A DNA stretch of 64,000 bases from Candidatus Hoaglandella endobia (GCF_900044015.1 NZ_LN999835.1:460365-524364); one strand, 5' to 3'; positions 33,842 to 47,200 are shown, counted from the stretch's first letter. Numbers and translations: made by a program. The notes: a model not told the origin generated them from the letters alone.

Positions 33842-33934
33842 TCGTGTTATAGTAGTCACTGTTAAACTAGCAGAAGTTTATGAAGCGTTCCATCCTGGTG
33901 GTTAGTATCGAAATTCCAGTAATCGAGGATTTAA

Positions 33935-36040
33935 ATGGCTCGTATAACACCCATTACACGCTATCGTAATATTGGTATTAGTGCGCATATCGATGCAGGT
34001 AAAACTACTACTACTGAGCGTATTTTATTCTATACTGGTGTCAACCATAAGATTGGTGAAGTTCATAATGGCGCAGCAACCATGGACTGGATGACCCAAG
34101 AACAAGAACGTGGTATCACCATTACTTCCGCTGCAACTACTTGTTTTTGGGCTGGTATGGCAAATCAATTTGATTTGCACCGTATCAATATCATCGATAC
34201 TCCAGGACATGTTGATTTCACTATTGAAGTAGAGCGTTCCATGCGTGTCCTCGATGGAGCTGTTATGGTATATTGTGCGGTGGGCGGTGTTCAACCACAG
34301 TCTGAAACTGTATGGCGTCAGGCAAATAAGTATAAAGTGCCGCGTATAGCATTTGTTAATAAGATGGACCGGATGGGAGCTAATTATTTACGCGTGGTAG
34401 AACAGTTAAAAACCCGTCTTGCTGCTAATCCAGTTCCTATTCAGCTGGCAATTGGTGCAGAAGAAAACTTTACTGGTGTGATCGATCTAGTAAAAATGAA
34501 AGCACTTCACTGGAGTGAAGCTGATCAAGGAGTTACCTTTACTTACGAAAATATCCCAAACGATCTTATCGAACTAGCTAATAAGTGGCATCAGCATTTG
34601 GTTGAATTTGCAGCAGAAGCGTCTGAAAAGCTGCTAGATAAATACTTAGTCGGTGAAGAGCTAAGCGAAGCAGAAATTAAAGACGGTCTACGTCAGCGCG
34701 TTCTGAAGAATGAAATCATTCTAGTAACCTGTGGTTCCGCCTTTAAAAATAAAGGTGTACAAGCTATGCTAGATGCAGTAATAGAATATCTACCTGCACC
34801 TACCGATATACCATCTATTAAGGGAGTATTAGACAATGGCAAGATTCATGCAGAGCGTCATTCGAGAGATAATGAACCGTTTTCTGCTCTAGCATTCAAA
34901 ATAGCTACTGACCAGTTTGTGGGTAATCTGACCTTCTTTCGCGTTTATTCAGGTGTAGTAAACTCCGGCGATACAGTACTTAATTCAGTAAAAGAAAAGC
35001 GCGAACGTTTCGGTCGTATCGTGCAGATGCACGCTAATAAACGTGAAAAAATTAGTGAAGTACGCGCTGGAGATATCGCTGCGGCTATAGGTTTAAAAGA
35101 TGTGACAACCGGGGATACATTATGCGATCCATCAGCTCCAATTATCCTTGAGCGAATGGAGTTCCCTGAACCAGTCATCTCTGTCGCTGTTGAACCAAAA
35201 ACTAGAGCTGACCAAGAAAAAATGAGTTTGGCGTTGGGTCGTCTGGCGCAGGAAGATCCATCTTTCCGTGTACGTACCGACGAGGAATCTGGTCAGACTA
35301 TTATCGCCGGTATGGGTGAGTTGCATCTGGAAATTCTGGTTGATCGTATGCGTCGCGAATTTAATGTAGAAGCTAACGTCGGTAAGCCCCAAGTAGCCTA
35401 TCGCGAAACCATCCGCAAAACTGTAAAGCAAGAAGGAAAATTTATTCGTCAGTCCGGCGGACGTGGCCAGTTTGGTCATGTTTGGCTTCGTATTGAGCCG
35501 ATGGAACCAGGTGATAAAAACTATGAATTCTTGAATGAAATCGTCGGTGGCGTCGTGCCTAAGGAATATATCCCAGCAGTAGATAAAGGCATCCAGGAAC
35601 AGATAAAGAGTGGTATATTAGCTGGTTACCCAATTGTAGATATTCGGGTGGCTGCCTTTGATGGTTCTTATCACGAAGTTGATTCTTCGGAAATGGCTTT
35701 TAAAATTGCAGGCTCAATAGCCTTCAAAGAAGGATTTATGAAGGCGCAACCTATTTTACTGGAGCCTATTATGAAAGTTGAAATTGAAACACCTGAAGAT
35801 TATATGGGTGACGTGATTGGTGACTTGAATCGTCGTCGTGGTACAATTGAAGGGATGGAAGACACCACAACAGGTAAAACTATACGTGCGCGGGTACCTT
35901 TATCTGAAATGTTTGGTTATGCCACTGATTTGCGTTCACAGACTCAGGGCCGTGCTTCTTATTCTATGGAGTTTTTGAAATATAATGAAGCACCAAATAA
36001 TGTTGCTCAGGCTATTATTGAAGCCCGCAACTCTCACTAA
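33935..36040 (+). CDS. fusA: Elongation factor G
   Basis: GTPase of ribosomal translocation and recycling. It is 701 residues (E. coli 704). G motifs: [13 protein letters not shown] near 17, the RGITITSAA switch, DTPGHVD near 88, NKMDR near 142 and [10 protein letters not shown]. Domains II-V continue to the C-terminal [16 protein letters not shown]. In E. coli tufA follows; here only a tuf remnant does. Confidence 0.99.
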   Translation: MARITPITRYRNIGISAHIDAGKTTTTERILFYTGVNHKIGEVHNGAATMDWMTQEQERGITITSAATTCFWAGMANQFDLHRINIIDTPGHVDFTIEVERSMRVLDGAVMVYCAVGGVQPQSETVWRQANKYKVPRIAFVNKMDRMGANYLRVVEQLKTRLAANPVPIQLAIGAEENFTGVIDLVKMKALHWSEADQGVTFTYENIPNDLIELANKWHQHLVEFAAEASEKLLDKYLVGEELSEAEIKDGLRQRVLKNEIILVTCGSAFKNKGVQAMLDAVIEYLPAPTDIPSIKGVLDNGKIHAERHSRDNEPFSALAFKIATDQFVGNLTFFRVYSGVVNSGDTVLNSVKEKRERFGRIVQMHANKREKISEVRAGDIAAAIGLKDVTTGDTLCDPSAPIILERMEFPEPVISVAVEPKTRADQEKMSLALGRLAQEDPSFRVRTDEESGQTIIAGMGELHLEILVDRMRREFNVEANVGKPQVAYRETIRKTVKQEGKFIRQSGGRGQFGHVWLRIEPMEPGDKNYEFLNEIVGGVVPKEYIPAVDKGIQEQIKSGILAGYPIVDIRVAAFDGSYHEVDSSEMAFKIAGSIAFKEGFMKAQPILLEPIMKVEIETPEDYMGDVIGDLNRRRGTIEGMEDTTTGKTIRARVPLSEMFGYATDLRSQTQGRASYSMEFLKYNEAPNNVAQAIIEARNSH

Positions 36041-36070
36041 TGAAAATTATTCTCATAATATATGAAAACT

Positions 36071-36089
36071 ACTGCTCGTCACGAGCAGT
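36071..36089. repeat. Perfect inverted repeat after fusA
   Basis: ACTGCTCGT-C-ACGAGCAGT is a 9-bp perfect palindrome with one central base, 31 bases past the fusA stop. It is followed by TTTGAAAAAA, so it is a poor terminator but may stabilise the fusA mRNA end. Confidence 0.6.
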
Positions 36090-36405
36090 TTGAAAAAAAA
36101 GAGTTTAATCAAGTACTAGCTAAGCTAATTTTATTGATTTTAATCAAGACGCATCTCCAGTCCAGTTTTATATTTTTAATAAAAATTAAAATTATATATT
36201 TTATTACTACAATGGAAGTAATGGAAAGAAATAAAGGCTGTAGCAATAAATATAATTTTTATAGGCTAAAAACTACCAGTTTTTTTTACTATTTATATTG
36301 ACTAAAATCTTCTAACTGCCAGAAACAGAAAAATAGTTATGCCTGATAGATGGACTACCTGCGTTTTAATGGACATTTAATATCCATGTCATTGAAGGAG
36401 TTATC
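36083..36405 (+). pseudogene. tuf: Decayed 3' part of a tuf gene (EF-Tu)
   Basis: Between fusA and secE the plus strand spells EF-Tu fragments in order. At 36110-36124 it reads QVLAK, and at 36143-36154 IKTH, against QVLAKPGTIKPHTKF. Near 36210-36240 nucleotides match the KDEGGRHTP region. At 36298-36324 it reads LTKIF-stop-LPE, against VTGTIELPE; at 36336-36347 VMPD against VMPGD; at 36350-36367 MDYLRF against MDDGLRF. Frames shift several times. These cover about the last 110 residues of EF-Tu; the GTPase domain is deleted. An open 79-codon frame at 36062-36301 is not a real gene. Confidence 0.85.
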
Positions 36406-36419
36406 CTATATAGGTTTTT

Positions 36420-36803
36420 ATGATGATGAAGAATAAAGTGCAAGGATATTGGCGTAGCCTAGAAGTAATAAAGTGGTTAGTTATCGCGATTATGTTTATC
36501 GTAGTTATCATCGGTAACTATTTTTACCGTGATTATAGCTTATCTCTTAGAGCGCTAGTAGTCATGCTGATTATCGCTATTGCTTGCAGTGTGGCAATGA
36601 TGACTAATAAATGCAAGTTTATCGTTATGTTTACGCGTGAAGCGCGCACCGAATTACGTAAAGTAATTTGGCCTACTCGCCAAAAAACGTTAAATATTAC
36701 GTTAATCGTCGCTGCAGTTACCGCTATTATGTCATTAATTCTGTGGGGACTAGATAGCATTCTAGTCCATTTAGTATCTTTTATCATTGGCCTGAGGTTC
36801 TAA
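36420..36803 (+). CDS. secE: Preprotein translocase subunit SecE
   Basis: Essential subunit of the SecYEG channel. It is 127 residues as in E. coli, with three membrane segments (about 17-36, 44-62, 93-118) and the conserved cytoplasmic [16 protein letters not shown] before the last one. Three consecutive ATG codons open the frame; which is used is unclear. A GAAGGAG lies 20 bases upstream and may itself derive from the tuf remnant. The stop overlaps the nusG start by one base. Confidence 0.97.
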   Translation: MMMKNKVQGYWRSLEVIKWLVIAIMFIVVIIGNYFYRDYSLSLRALVVMLIIAIACSVAMMTNKCKFIVMFTREARTELRKVIWPTRQKTLNITLIVAAVTAIMSLILWGLDSILVHLVSFIIGLRF

Positions 36804-37348
36804 TGTCCGAAGCGTTAAAAAAGCGCTGGTACGTCGTTCAGGCGTTTTCCAGCTTTGAGGGACGTGTAGCGCAGTCTCTTCGAGAACATATTAAGCTGTA
36901 TGATATGGAAAAGCTATTTGGAGACGTGATGGTTCCCACAGAAGAAGTAGTTGAAATCAGAAGCGGTCAGCGCCGTAAAAGCGAACGTAAATTTTTTCCA
37001 GGCTATGTTCTAGTACAGATGGTAATGAATGATGCTAGTTGGCATTTAGTGCGTAGCATACCGCGTGTTCTGGGTTTCATCGGCGGTACCTCCGATCATC
37101 CAACCCCTATAAGTGATAAAGAAGTTGAATCTATTATGAATCGTTTGCAGCAAGTTGGTGATAAGCCACGGCCAAAAACGCTATTTGAACCTGGAGAACT
37201 AGTCCGCGTTAATGACGGTCCCTTTGCTGATTTTAATGGTATGGTAGAAGAAGTAGATTACGAAAAGAGTCGCTTGAAAGTATCAGTTTCAATCTTTGGC
37301 CGTGCCACCCCGGTTGAGCTAGATTTTGGTCAAGTTGAAAAAGGTTAA
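36803..37348 (+). CDS. nusG: Transcription elongation/termination factor NusG
   Basis: Binds RNA polymerase, suppresses pausing and couples to Rho or the ribosome. It is 181 residues as in E. coli. The NGN domain ([13 protein letters not shown] to about 120) and the KOW domain ([18 protein letters not shown]) are complete. Translationally coupled to secE. Confidence 0.98.
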   Translation: MSEALKKRWYVVQAFSSFEGRVAQSLREHIKLYDMEKLFGDVMVPTEEVVEIRSGQRRKSERKFFPGYVLVQMVMNDASWHLVRSIPRVLGFIGGTSDHPTPISDKEVESIMNRLQQVGDKPRPKTLFEPGELVRVNDGPFADFNGMVEEVDYEKSRLKVSVSIFGRATPVELDFGQVEKG

Positions 37349-37439
37349 AAAAACTAATTCATTAAACAGTAAGTATTAAAATTAATTAAGAAATTCTTTT
37401 CTTATACATTATTGAGTAATTTTTATAAAGGAAAACAAT

Positions 37440-37871
37440 ATGGCTAGTAAGAAAATACAAGCCTCTGTCAAACTACAGGTTGCTGCAGGTATGGCAAACC
37501 CTAGTCCTCCGGTAGGTCCAGTTCTTGGTCAACAGGGCGTTAACATCATGGAATTTTGTAAAGCCTTCAATGCAAAAACTGAAAGTATTGAAAAGGGTTT
37601 ACCGATTCCAGTTGTTATAACCGTTTACTCTGACCGTTCTTTCACTTTTGTTACCAAAACACCTCCGACTGCTGTACTGCTGAAAAAAGCTGCAGGTATC
37701 AAATCTGGTTCCAGTAAACCTAATCAAAATAAGGTTGGTAAAGTAACTAGTACGCAGATTAGCGAAATCGCTGTTACTAAAGCAGCTGATATGACTGGTG
37801 CTGATGTGCAAGCAAGGTTCCGCTCAATTGCTGGTACTGCACGTTCCATGGGCATCCTCCTGGAGACTTAA
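37440..37871 (+). CDS. rplK: 50S ribosomal protein L11
   Basis: Part of the GTPase-associated centre. It is 143 residues (E. coli 142) with the proline-rich [19 protein letters not shown]-terminal loop and the rRNA-binding C-terminal half [16 protein letters not shown]. An AAAGGA lies 8 bases before the ATG. rplA follows after two bases. Confidence 0.99.
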   Translation: MASKKIQASVKLQVAAGMANPSPPVGPVLGQQGVNIMEFCKAFNAKTESIEKGLPIPVVITVYSDRSFTFVTKTPPTAVLLKKAAGIKSGSSKPNQNKVGKVTSTQISEIAVTKAADMTGADVQARFRSIAGTARSMGILLET

Positions 37872-37873
37872 TA

Positions 37874-38578
37874 ATGGCTAAAGTTACTAAGCGCATGCGT
37901 TTAATCCGCAATAAAGTTAATACAAATAAACAGTACGAAATATTTGAAGCCGTGGCTTTACTTAAAGAACTTGCCACAGCTAAGTTCATCGAAAGCTTTG
38001 ATGTTGCTGTTCAACTAGGCATTGATGCTCGTAAATCAGACCAGTACTTACGTGGCGCTATCGTCTTGCCGCACGGCACTGGCCGCAGCATTCGTGTCGC
38101 CGTGTTTACACAGGGCGACAATGTTGAAGCGGCGCAGGCCGCTGGCGCAGATTTAGTTGATATGGATAAGTTAGCTAATCAAATAAAAAAGGGCGAGTTT
38201 AATTTCGATGTAGTTATCGCTTCCCCAGATGCTATGCGTTTTGTGGGCCAGTTTGGCCAGATTCTAGGCCCTAGAGGACTAATGCCTAACCCAAAGTTAG
38301 GCACTGTAACTCAGAACATTGCTGAAGCAGTTAAAAACGCCAAAGCTGGTCAGATACGTTACCGTAATGATAAAAATGGCATAATTCATACAACTATTGG
38401 TAAAGTTGATTTCAAATTTGAGAAACTAAAGGAAAATCTAGAAGCTCTGCTCATTGCGTTAAAAAAAGCTAAACCAACGCATACTAAGGGAGTCTATATT
38501 AAGAAAATAAGCCTATCTACTACTATGGGTGCGGGCTTGTCAATCGATCAAAATAGCCTGTCTATAACAACCGCTTAA
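37874..38578 (+). CDS. rplA: 50S ribosomal protein L1
   Basis: Forms the L1 stalk of the large subunit. It is 234 residues as in E. coli, with [12 protein letters not shown], the [16 protein letters not shown] signature near 127-142 and [12 protein letters not shown]. Its ribosome-binding site GGAG lies inside the end of rplK. In E. coli L1 represses this pair by binding the mRNA leader. Confidence 0.99.
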   Translation: MAKVTKRMRLIRNKVNTNKQYEIFEAVALLKELATAKFIESFDVAVQLGIDARKSDQYLRGAIVLPHGTGRSIRVAVFTQGDNVEAAQAAGADLVDMDKLANQIKKGEFNFDVVIASPDAMRFVGQFGQILGPRGLMPNPKLGTVTQNIAEAVKNAKAGQIRYRNDKNGIIHTTIGKVDFKFEKLKENLEALLIALKKAKPTHTKGVYIKKISLSTTMGAGLSIDQNSLSITTA

Positions 38579-38761
38579 TTATTCCTTTACGCGGACGTTA
38601 GATTTCTCTAAAATTTAATGTAATACCTTTTCAGAGTAATTACTTTACAATATCTTGCGTAAGACCAGGATTTTTTTCTTCTTTTACCATCATTTTGACG
38701 GTACTTAAACGTAAAGTAAATTACAGGATCTTTTCCCCAGCTAAATTAGGAGCAAAAGCTT

Positions 38762-39274
38762 ATGGCATTAAATCTTCAAGACAAACAAGCTATTGTTGCT
38801 AAAGTCAGTAAAATAGCCAAAAGCGCGCTGTCTGTAGTCATTGCAGATTCCTGCGGTATCACCGTGGATAAAATGACTGAACTGCGTAAAGCTGGTCGTA
38901 AAGCTGGTATTTATATGCGAGTTATTCGTAATACGCTGATGCGTCGCGTAGTTAAAGGCACTACTTTCGAATGCTTAAAAAGCACATTTGTTGGTCCTAC
39001 TTTGGTTGCATTTTCAAATGAACACCCGGGTGCAGCCGCTCGTTTGTTTAAAGTTTTTTCCAATAAAAATGATAATTTTAAGATTAAAGCAGCAGCTTTT
39101 GAAGGTGAGTTAATTTTGGCATCACAAATCGATAAATTAGCAACTATGCCTACTTACGACGAAGTAATTGTCCATCTGATGTTGACTATACAAGAAGCCT
39201 CTGCAGTTAAACTAGTTCGCCTCTTGGCCGTTCTACGTAATCAGAAAGAAACGGCAAGAAAAGAAACGGCATGA
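38762..39274 (+). CDS. rplJ: 50S ribosomal protein L10
   Basis: Base of the L7/L12 stalk. It is 170 residues (E. coli 165, extra residues at the C terminus). N-terminal [17 protein letters not shown] and the [12 protein letters not shown] segment are clear. AGGAGC lies before the ATG. The 183-base gap after rplA corresponds to the E. coli leader where L10 controls its own synthesis; I cannot confirm its fold. Confidence 0.98.
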   Translation: MALNLQDKQAIVAKVSKIAKSALSVVIADSCGITVDKMTELRKAGRKAGIYMRVIRNTLMRRVVKGTTFECLKSTFVGPTLVAFSNEHPGAAARLFKVFSNKNDNFKIKAAAFEGELILASQIDKLATMPTYDEVIVHLMLTIQEASAVKLVRLLAVLRNQKETARKETA

Positions 39275-39339
39275 GCAGCTTTTATCTTGAAACTACTATA
39301 AACTTATAAACAATCTCTAACATTCTAGGAATATTTGTT

Positions 39340-39708
39340 ATGTCTTCTATCACTAAAGAACAAATTATTGATGCGGTTGCGGACATGTCCGTTATGGACG
39401 TAGTTGAACTGATATCCATGATGGAAAAAAAATTCGGTGTTTCTGCCTCTACAGTTGCAGTTTCTGTGGGTGATTCAGTTGAAGCTGGAGAAGAAAAAAC
39501 CGAGTTTAACGTTGTCTTGAGCTCTTTCGGCGTAAATAAAGTAGCCGTAATTAAAACCGTGCGTAACGCTACCGGTCTGGGCCTGAAAGAAGCCAAAGAC
39601 TTGGTTGAATCAGCACCTGTCACTCTAAAAGAAGGTATAAATAAATCTGAAGCAGATGCTTTGAAGCAAGCTTTGGAAGAAGCAGGGGCTTCTGTTGAAC
39701 TTAAATAA
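39340..39708 (+). CDS. rplL: 50S ribosomal protein L7/L12
   Basis: Multicopy stalk protein recruiting translation GTPases. It is 122 residues (E. coli 121): N-terminal dimer helices, a short hinge with fewer Ala than E. coli ([12 protein letters not shown]), and the C-terminal [24 protein letters not shown] domain. Confidence 0.98.
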   Translation: MSSITKEQIIDAVADMSVMDVVELISMMEKKFGVSASTVAVSVGDSVEAGEEKTEFNVVLSSFGVNKVAVIKTVRNATGLGLKEAKDLVESAPVTLKEGINKSEADALKQALEEAGASVELK

Positions 39709-39750
39709 CTTAACCTTTCAGGTGGTTTTAACCTCCTGCTAAGCTTGATG

Positions 39751-39781
39751 GCTGGTAGTTGTCAAGTTATCAGCTTTTTTA
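39751..39781 (+). terminator. Attenuator between rplL and rpoB
   Basis: GCTGGTA and TATCAGC form a 7-bp stem (one G-T pair) around a 10-base loop, followed by six T. E. coli has a partial terminator at this point that sets the ratio of ribosomal proteins to RNA polymerase. The rest of the 393-base gap shows no gene. Confidence 0.7.
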
Positions 39782-40101
39782 CGCTCTTTATATACGCTCT
39801 ATAATAGCTATCTAGAACTAGATGAACTAAAAAAATAAAACTAGAGGCATTTACACTATTTAGCATCTAACTAATTAATTTTAATACATTTTATCTATAT
39901 ATTTAATAGTATTGCATCATCTATTGATGACATCGTGTTGAGCAAAGTGCAGCAATATGATTTACGTTTTAATAAAATAGTTTTTTGCAAAAAAACTCTC
40001 AGCTTTCCGATCGCGATAAAAAATTTTGCAATGTTGCTTGTCCTGTCCCTAGTTAGGACAGATAGAGAGTGTGTTGACTTGTCAGCTAGCTAAGGAACCC
40101 T

Positions 40102-43100
40102 ATGGTTTACTCCTATACCGAAAAAAAACGTATTCGTAAGGACTTCGGAAAACTTCCGCAGGTTTTAGACATTCCCTACCTTCTTTCTATCCAGCTTGAT
40201 TCTTTCAAAAAGTTCATCGAGCAAGATCATGAAGGTCAGTACGGTCTGGAAGCAGCTTTCCGATCCGTATTTCCTATACAAAGCTACAGCGGCAACTCTG
40301 AATTGCAGTATGTCAGTTACCGTTTAGGTGAACCTGTGTTTGATGTTAAAGAATGCCAAATCCGAGGTATGACTTATTCTGCCCCACTGCGTGTCAAGCT
40401 ACGTCTTATTATTTATGAGCGCGAAGCGCCTGAAGGGACAGTGAAAAACATTAAAGAGCAGGAAGTTTACATGGGCGAAATTCCTCTCATGACCGAGAAT
40501 GGCACATTTATTATCAACGGTACTGAACGTGTTATCGTTTCCCAGTTACACCGCAGCCCCGGTGTATTCTTTGATAGCGACAAAGGTAAAACTCACTCTT
40601 CTGGTAAAGTATTATATAACGCGCGTATTATTCCTTACCGCGGTTCTTGGCTGGATTTTGAATTTGACCCGAAAGATAATTTGTTTTTCCGTATTGACCG
40701 ACGTCGTAAATTACCGGCAACTATTATTTTACGCGCGCTGAACTATGACACTTACCAGATTTTAGATCTGTTTTTCGATAAAATTATTTACGAAATTCAT
40801 GCTAAAACATGGCAAATGAGGCTGGTTCCTGAGCGTTTACGCGGTGAAACCGCCTCGTTTGATATTAAGTCAAACAGTACTGATACTGTTTATGTTGAAA
40901 AAGGCCGCCGTATTACGGCAAACCATATACGTCAGCTTGAAAAAGACGGTATAACACAGATTGAAGTTCCAGTTGAATATCTTATTGGTAAAGTGGTCAT
41001 AAAAGATTACTTAAATGAAAGCACTGGTGAAATTATTATTTCCGCAAATATGGAACTAACACTGGATCTAATATCTAAACTGAACCAGGCTGGACATAAA
41101 AGTATAGAAACATTGTTTACTAATGAGTTAGACCACGGCGCTTATATATCAGAGACGCTTCTAGTTGACCCCACTAGTGACCGGTTGAGTGCACTTGTAG
41201 AAATCTACCGTATGATGCGACCCGGCGAGCCGCCGACCCGTGAAGCGGCTGAGCAACTGTTTGAAAATCTATTTTTTTCAGAGGAACGTTACGATTTATC
41301 TGCGGTAGGCCGGATGAAATTTAATCGTTCGCTGCTACGCGAAACAATTGAAGGTTTAAGTATTCTCAGCAAAGAGGATATTATTGACGTGATAAAAAAA
41401 CTTATTGATATTCGTAACGGTAAAGGCGAAGTTGATGATATCGATCACCTTGGCAATCGTCGTATTCGTTCGGTAGGAGAAATGGCAGAAAATCAGTTCC
41501 GCATTGGTCTAGTGCGTGTAGAACGTGCGGTAAAGGAGCGTCTATCTTTAGGCGATTTAGATAGTCTAATGCCACAGGATATGATTAATGCCAAGCCAAT
41601 TTCAGCTGCAGTAAAAGAGTTCTTCGGTTCCAGCCAGTTGTCGCAATTTATGGATCAGAATAACCCGCTATCTGAAATTACTCATAAGCGCCGTATATCA
41701 GCCCTTGGCCCTGGCGGTTTAACCCGTGAGCGGGCGGGTTTTGAAGTGCGTGATGTGCATCCTACCCATTACGGACGCGTCTGCCCCATCGAGACCCCAG
41801 AAGGACCAAATATCGGCCTTATTAACTCACTGTCTGTTTATGCACAGACTAATGAATATGGTTTCTTGGAAACTCCGTACCGGAGCGTGCAGAACGGTGT
41901 GGTTACCGATGAAATTCATTATCTCTCTGCTATTGAAGAAGGTAATTTCGTAATCGCGCAGGCTAATACAAAACTTAGTGAAGACGGCCGTTTCGTAGAC
42001 GATTTGGTCACCTGTCGCAGCAAAGGTGAATCAAGTCTATTTAATCGCGATCAGGTCGATTATATGGACGTTTCCACTCAGCAAGTAGTTTCGGTAGGCG
42101 CTTCTTTGATTCCCTTTTTGGAGCACGATGATGCTAATCGCGCCTTAATGGGGGCAAATATGCAGCGCCAGGCGGTGCCTCCCCTGCGCACAGATAAACC
42201 ACTTGTTGGCACTGGTATGGAGCGCGCTGTAGCAGTAGATTCTGGTGTTACATCCGTGGCAAAACGCGGTGGTACCGTACAGTACGTAGATGCTTCACGT
42301 ATTGTAATTAATGTCAATTTAGATGAAATGTATCCGGGCGAAGCAGGTATTGATATTTATAATTTAACGAAATATATTCGTTCTAACCAAAATACTTGTA
42401 TCAACCAGACGCCCTGTATATCGTTGGGTGAACCAGTTGAGCGCGGTGACGTACTGGCTGATGGCCCGTCTACCGATTTAGGTGAGCTAGCACTAGGTCA
42501 GAATATGCGTATCGCGTTCATGCCGTGGAATGGCTACAACTTCGAAGATTCTATGCTCGTTTCCGAACGCGTAGTGCAAGAAGATCGTTTTACTACCATC
42601 CATATTCAGGAACTAGCGTGCTTTTCCCGCGATACTAAACTAGGTCCCGAAGAAATTACTGCTGACATTCCAAATGTTGGGGAAGTAGCGCTATCAAAAC
42701 TAGATGAGTCAGGCATTGTATATATTGGCGCAGAAGTTACAGGCGGCGATATTTTAGTTGGCAAAGTAACGCCGAAAAGCGAAACACAATTAACACCAGA
42801 AGAAAAACTATTGCGTGCTATCTTCGGTGAAAAAGCCTCTGATACTAAGGATTCATCGCTGCGTGTTCCTAACGGAGTTTCCGGTACAGTGATCGATGTC
42901 CAGGTGTTTACCCGTGATGGAATAGAAAAAGATAAACGTGCACTAGAAATTGAAGAAATGCAGCTTAAAAAGGCTAAGAAAGATCTGACTGAAGAATTGC
43001 AAATTTTTGAAGCTGGTCTGTTTGCTCGTATTCATGATTTGTTGGTTTCCGGTGGTATCGAGACAGAGAAGCTAGACAATCTAATCCGTGAACGCTGGTT

Positions 43101-44136
43101 CGAACTAAGCCTGGCAGATAAAGCTAAACAGAATCAATTTGAACAGCTTACCAGACAGTACGAAGAGCTAAAGCGAGAATTTGAGAAGAAGCTTGAAGCT
43201 AAGCGCCATAAAATTACCCAAGGAGATGATTTAGCACCGGGCGTACTAAAAATTGTAAAGATATATCTAGCAGTAAAACGTCAGATACAGCCAGGCGATA
43301 AGATAGCTGGACGTCATGGGAACAAGGGTGTTGTCTCCAAGATCAACCCGATTGAAGATATGCCTTACGATGAGAATGGCGTCCCGGTAGATATCGTGCT
43401 GAATCCGCTTGGCGTACCGTCGCGTATGAATATCGGCCAGATACTGGAAACTCATTTAGGTATGGCGACTAAAGGCATCGGTGATAAAATCAATAAAATG
43501 CTCAAGCAGCACGAAAAAGTAGATAAGCTACGCGAGTTTATCCAGAAGGCTTATAATCTTGGTGACAACGTACGTCAAAAAGTGGATCTCAATACCTTCT
43601 CCGATGAGGAAATACTACGTCTAGCCGAAAATCTGAAGAAGGGCATGCCAATTGCTACTCCGGTTTTCGATGGCGCCAAAGAGAAAGAGATTAAGGCTTT
43701 GCTGCAGCTGGGCGGGTTGCCTACGTCCGGTCAGATTACCTTGTTTGATGGTCGCACTGGTGAGCAATTTGAGCGTCAGGTTACTGTAGGGTATATGTAC
43801 ATGTTAAAGTTAAATCATTTAGTAGACGATAAAATGCATGCTCGTTCTACTGGCTCATACAGTCTAGTGACCCAGCAGCCTCTAGGTGGAAAAGCGCAAT
43901 TTGGCGGCCAGCGCTTTGGGGAAATGGAAGTATGGGCGCTAGAAGCCTATGGTGCTGCTTACACTCTGCAGGAAATGCTTACCGTTAAGTCAGATGATGT
44001 TAACGGTCGTACCAAGATGTATAAAAATATTGTGGATAGCCATCACCTGATGGAACCAGGGATGCCAGAATCCTTCAATGTCTTATTAAAAGAAATCAGT
44101 TCGCTAGGAATCAACATCGAGCTTGAAGAAGACTAA
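40102..44136 (+). CDS. rpoB: RNA polymerase beta subunit
   Basis: It is 1344 residues (E. coli 1342). The rifampicin region reads [29 protein letters not shown] as separate recognised blocks near 508-536, the active-centre motifs [21 protein letters not shown], and the [13 protein letters not shown] lysines are all present, and the C-terminal clamp anchor ends in INIELEED. An AAGGA precedes the ATG. Confidence 0.99.
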   Translation: MVYSYTEKKRIRKDFGKLPQVLDIPYLLSIQLDSFKKFIEQDHEGQYGLEAAFRSVFPIQSYSGNSELQYVSYRLGEPVFDVKECQIRGMTYSAPLRVKLRLIIYEREAPEGTVKNIKEQEVYMGEIPLMTENGTFIINGTERVIVSQLHRSPGVFFDSDKGKTHSSGKVLYNARIIPYRGSWLDFEFDPKDNLFFRIDRRRKLPATIILRALNYDTYQILDLFFDKIIYEIHAKTWQMRLVPERLRGETASFDIKSNSTDTVYVEKGRRITANHIRQLEKDGITQIEVPVEYLIGKVVIKDYLNESTGEIIISANMELTLDLISKLNQAGHKSIETLFTNELDHGAYISETLLVDPTSDRLSALVEIYRMMRPGEPPTREAAEQLFENLFFSEERYDLSAVGRMKFNRSLLRETIEGLSILSKEDIIDVIKKLIDIRNGKGEVDDIDHLGNRRIRSVGEMAENQFRIGLVRVERAVKERLSLGDLDSLMPQDMINAKPISAAVKEFFGSSQLSQFMDQNNPLSEITHKRRISALGPGGLTRERAGFEVRDVHPTHYGRVCPIETPEGPNIGLINSLSVYAQTNEYGFLETPYRSVQNGVVTDEIHYLSAIEEGNFVIAQANTKLSEDGRFVDDLVTCRSKGESSLFNRDQVDYMDVSTQQVVSVGASLIPFLEHDDANRALMGANMQRQAVPPLRTDKPLVGTGMERAVAVDSGVTSVAKRGGTVQYVDASRIVINVNLDEMYPGEAGIDIYNLTKYIRSNQNTCINQTPCISLGEPVERGDVLADGPSTDLGELALGQNMRIAFMPWNGYNFEDSMLVSERVVQEDRFTTIHIQELACFSRDTKLGPEEITADIPNVGEVALSKLDESGIVYIGAEVTGGDILVGKVTPKSETQLTPEEKLLRAIFGEKASDTKDSSLRVPNGVSGTVIDVQVFTRDGIEKDKRALEIEEMQLKKAKKDLTEELQIFEAGLFARIHDLLVSGGIETEKLDNLIRERWFELSLADKAKQNQFEQLTRQYEELKREFEKKLEAKRHKITQGDDLAPGVLKIVKIYLAVKRQIQPGDKIAGRHGNKGVVSKINPIEDMPYDENGVPVDIVLNPLGVPSRMNIGQILETHLGMATKGIGDKINKMLKQHEKVDKLREFIQKAYNLGDNVRQKVDLNTFSDEEILRLAENLKKGMPIATPVFDGAKEKEIKALLQLGGLPTSGQITLFDGRTGEQFERQVTVGYMYMLKLNHLVDDKMHARSTGSYSLVTQQPLGGKAQFGGQRFGEMEVWALEAYGAAYTLQEMLTVKSDDVNGRTKMYKNIVDSHHLMEPGMPESFNVLLKEISSLGINIELEED

Positions 44137-44222
44137 TGTTTCCGCCTGGGGTGCGTGCGATTAGCACTGGTAATAAAGAAAGGTGCCTAAGTGTTCCTTC
44201 TAACTCCGACAGGAGCCAATCG

Positions 44223-47200
44223 GTGAAAGATTTAATAAAATTTCTAAAAGCGCAAACTAAGACTGAAGAGTTTGATGCGATCAAAATAGCTCTGGCCTCG
44301 CCTGATATGATTAGGTCATGGTCTTTCGGTGAAGTAAAAAAACCAGAAACCATTAACTATCGTACTTTTAAGCCTGAACGCGACGGTTTGTTCTGCGCAC
44401 GTATATTCGGGCCAGTAAAAGATTATGAATGCTTGTGTGGTAAGTATAAACGTTTAAAACATCGCGGCGTAATCTGCGAAAAATGTGGTGTTGAAGTTAC
44501 TCAAACTAAAGTACGCCGTGAACGCATGGGCCATATAGAACTGGCTTCGCCTACAGCACATATCTGGTTTTTAAAATCTCTTCCCTCCCGTATTGGCCTG
44601 CTGCTAGACATGCCACTACGTGATATTGAGCGCGTGCTATATTTCGAATCCTATGTAGTTGTTGAAGGTGGAATAACCAACCTCGAGTGCCGTCAAATCT
44701 TGACTGAAGAGCAGTATCTTGACGCCTTGGAAGAGTTTGGTGACGAATTCGAAGCTAAAATGGGCGCTGAAGCTATTCAGACCTTATTAAAAAACATAGA
44801 CTTAAAACAGGAATGCGATCAACTACGCGAAGAGCTGGAAGAAACCAATTCTGAAACTAAACGTAAAAAATTAACCAAACGCATTAAGTTACTTGAAGCT
44901 TTTGTCCATTCTGGCAACAAGCCAGAATGGATGATTATGACGGTTTTACCAGTACTACCTCCTGATCTGCGTCCTCTGGTACCACTAGACGGTGGTCGCT
45001 TTGCGACCTCTGATCTAAATGATCTGTATCGTCGCGTGATAAACCGTAATAACCGTCTGAAACGGCTGCTAGATCTAGCCGCGCCGGATATCATAGTACG
45101 TAACGAGAAACGTATGCTACAGGAAGCTGTCGATGCCTTGCTAGACAACGGTCGTCGCGGACGCGTCATTACTGGATCAAATAAGCGGCCGCTGAAATCT
45201 TTAGCCGATATGATTAAAGGGAAGCAGGGCCGTTTCCGTCAAAATCTGTTAGGAAAACGCGTCGACTACTCTGGTCGTTCAGTTATTACCGTTGGTCCGT
45301 ACCTTCGTCTGCATCAATGCGGTCTGCCAAAAAAAATGGCGCTGGAGCTTTTTAAACCCTTTATCTATGGTAAGTTACAAATGCGTGATCTCGCTACTAC
45401 TATCAAAGCCGCCAAGAAGATGGTTGAACGTGAGGAAGCCGTGGTCTGGGATATCCTAGACGAGGTCATTCGTGAGCACCCGGTTATGCTGAACCGAGCA
45501 CCTACACTACATAGACTGGGAATTCAAGCATTTGAGCCGGTTCTGATAGAAGGTAAAGCGATTCAGCTTCATCCGCTGGTATGCGCGGCTTATAATGCTG
45601 ACTTCGACGGTGACCAGATGGCGGTGCACGTTCCATTGACGCTAGAGGCCCAGTTAGAAGCGCGTGTTCTGATGATGTCTACTAATAACATTCTATCCCC
45701 AGCCAATGGGGAGCCGATCATCGTGCCATCACAGGATGTTGTGTTGGGTCTATATTATATGACCCGCGATCGTGTTAACTGCAAGGGCGAAGGTATGGTG
45801 CTAACCGGGCCAAAAGAAGCTGAACGCATTTATCGTTCTGGCGTGGCCGATCTGCATGCACGCGTTAAAGTACGTATTACTGAGCATGATAAGTGCGATA
45901 ATGGTAAGTGGGTAAAGAACACGCATCTGGTAGAAACGACTATCGGCCGTGCTATTCTTTGGATGATTGTCCCAAAGGGACTGCCATTTTCGCTGGTAGA
46001 TCAGGCGCTAGGTAAGAAAGCAATCTCCACAATGCTGAATACTTGCTACCGCTTGCTTGGTCTGAAGTCGACCGTAATTTTTGCTGATCAGATCATGTAC
46101 ACCGGATTTACCTACGCTGCCCGTTCCGGCTCATCAGTCGGTATCGATGACATGGTAATCCCAATCAAGAAAGCTGAAATTATTGATGAAGCTGAATCAG
46201 AAGTTGCAGAAATTCAAGAACAGTTCCAGTCAGGTCTGGTAACTGCAGGCGAACGTTATAACAAAGTGATCGATATTTGGGCTGCAGCTAACGAGCGTGT
46301 CGCTAAGGCAATGATGGATAATTTATCCACAGAAGCCGTATTTAACCGTTACGGCGATGAAGAGCGTCAACTGTCGTTTAACAGTATCTTTATGATGGCT
46401 GACTCCGGTGCTCGTGGTTCAGCAGCACAGATTCGCCAATTGGCCGGTATGCGTGGCCTGATGGCTAAACCTGACGGCTCTATTATTGAGACGCCGATTA
46501 CTGCGAATTTCCGTGAAGGGTTAAACGTGTTACAGTACTTCATCTCCACACATGGAGCGCGTAAAGGTTTAGCTGATACTGCTCTTAAAACTGCTAACTC
46601 CGGTTATCTAACTCGCCGTTTAGTTGACGTAGCTCAGGATTTAGTAGTAACTGAAGATGACTGCGGAACCTTTGCTGGTATCATTATGACGCCAGTTATC
46701 GAAGGTGGTGATGTAAAAGAGCCGCTTCGCGAACACATATTGGGCCGAGTTACGGCAGAAAATATTTTGCAACCTGGGACCGAAGATATTTTGGTTGAGC
46801 GCAATACACTACTGAATGAACAGTTGTGTGATATCCTTGAAGAAAATTCCGTAGATAGCGTCAAAGTTCGTTCTGTTGTAACCTGCGATACGGATTTCGG
46901 TGTATGCGTTAATTGCTATGGCCGAGATTTAGCTCGTGGTCATTTAGTTAATAAAGGCGAAGCTATAGGTGTTATCGCTGCACAGTCTATTGGTGAACCC
47001 GGCACGCAACTGACTATGCGTACCTTCCACATTGGCGGTGCCGCGTCCCGTGCAGCTGCAGAATCAAGTATTCAGGTAAAAAACAAAGGCACTATTCGTT
47101 TGAATAACGCTAAGTTCGTTGTCAACAGCAGCGGTAAACTAGTAATTACCTCACGTAATACCGAATTAAAGCTTGTCGATGAATTTAGCCGTACTAAGGA

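Noticed and set aside
36062..36301. Open 79-codon frame after fusA as a small novel protein
   Set aside because: QVLAK and IKTH in it align with EF-Tu, and the rest of EF-Tu follows in shifted frames.
44136..44222. ATG at 44136 as rpoC start
   Set aside because: It overlaps the rpoB stop and gives 29 unrelated residues; the GTG at 44223 with AGGAG matches E. coli rpoC exactly.
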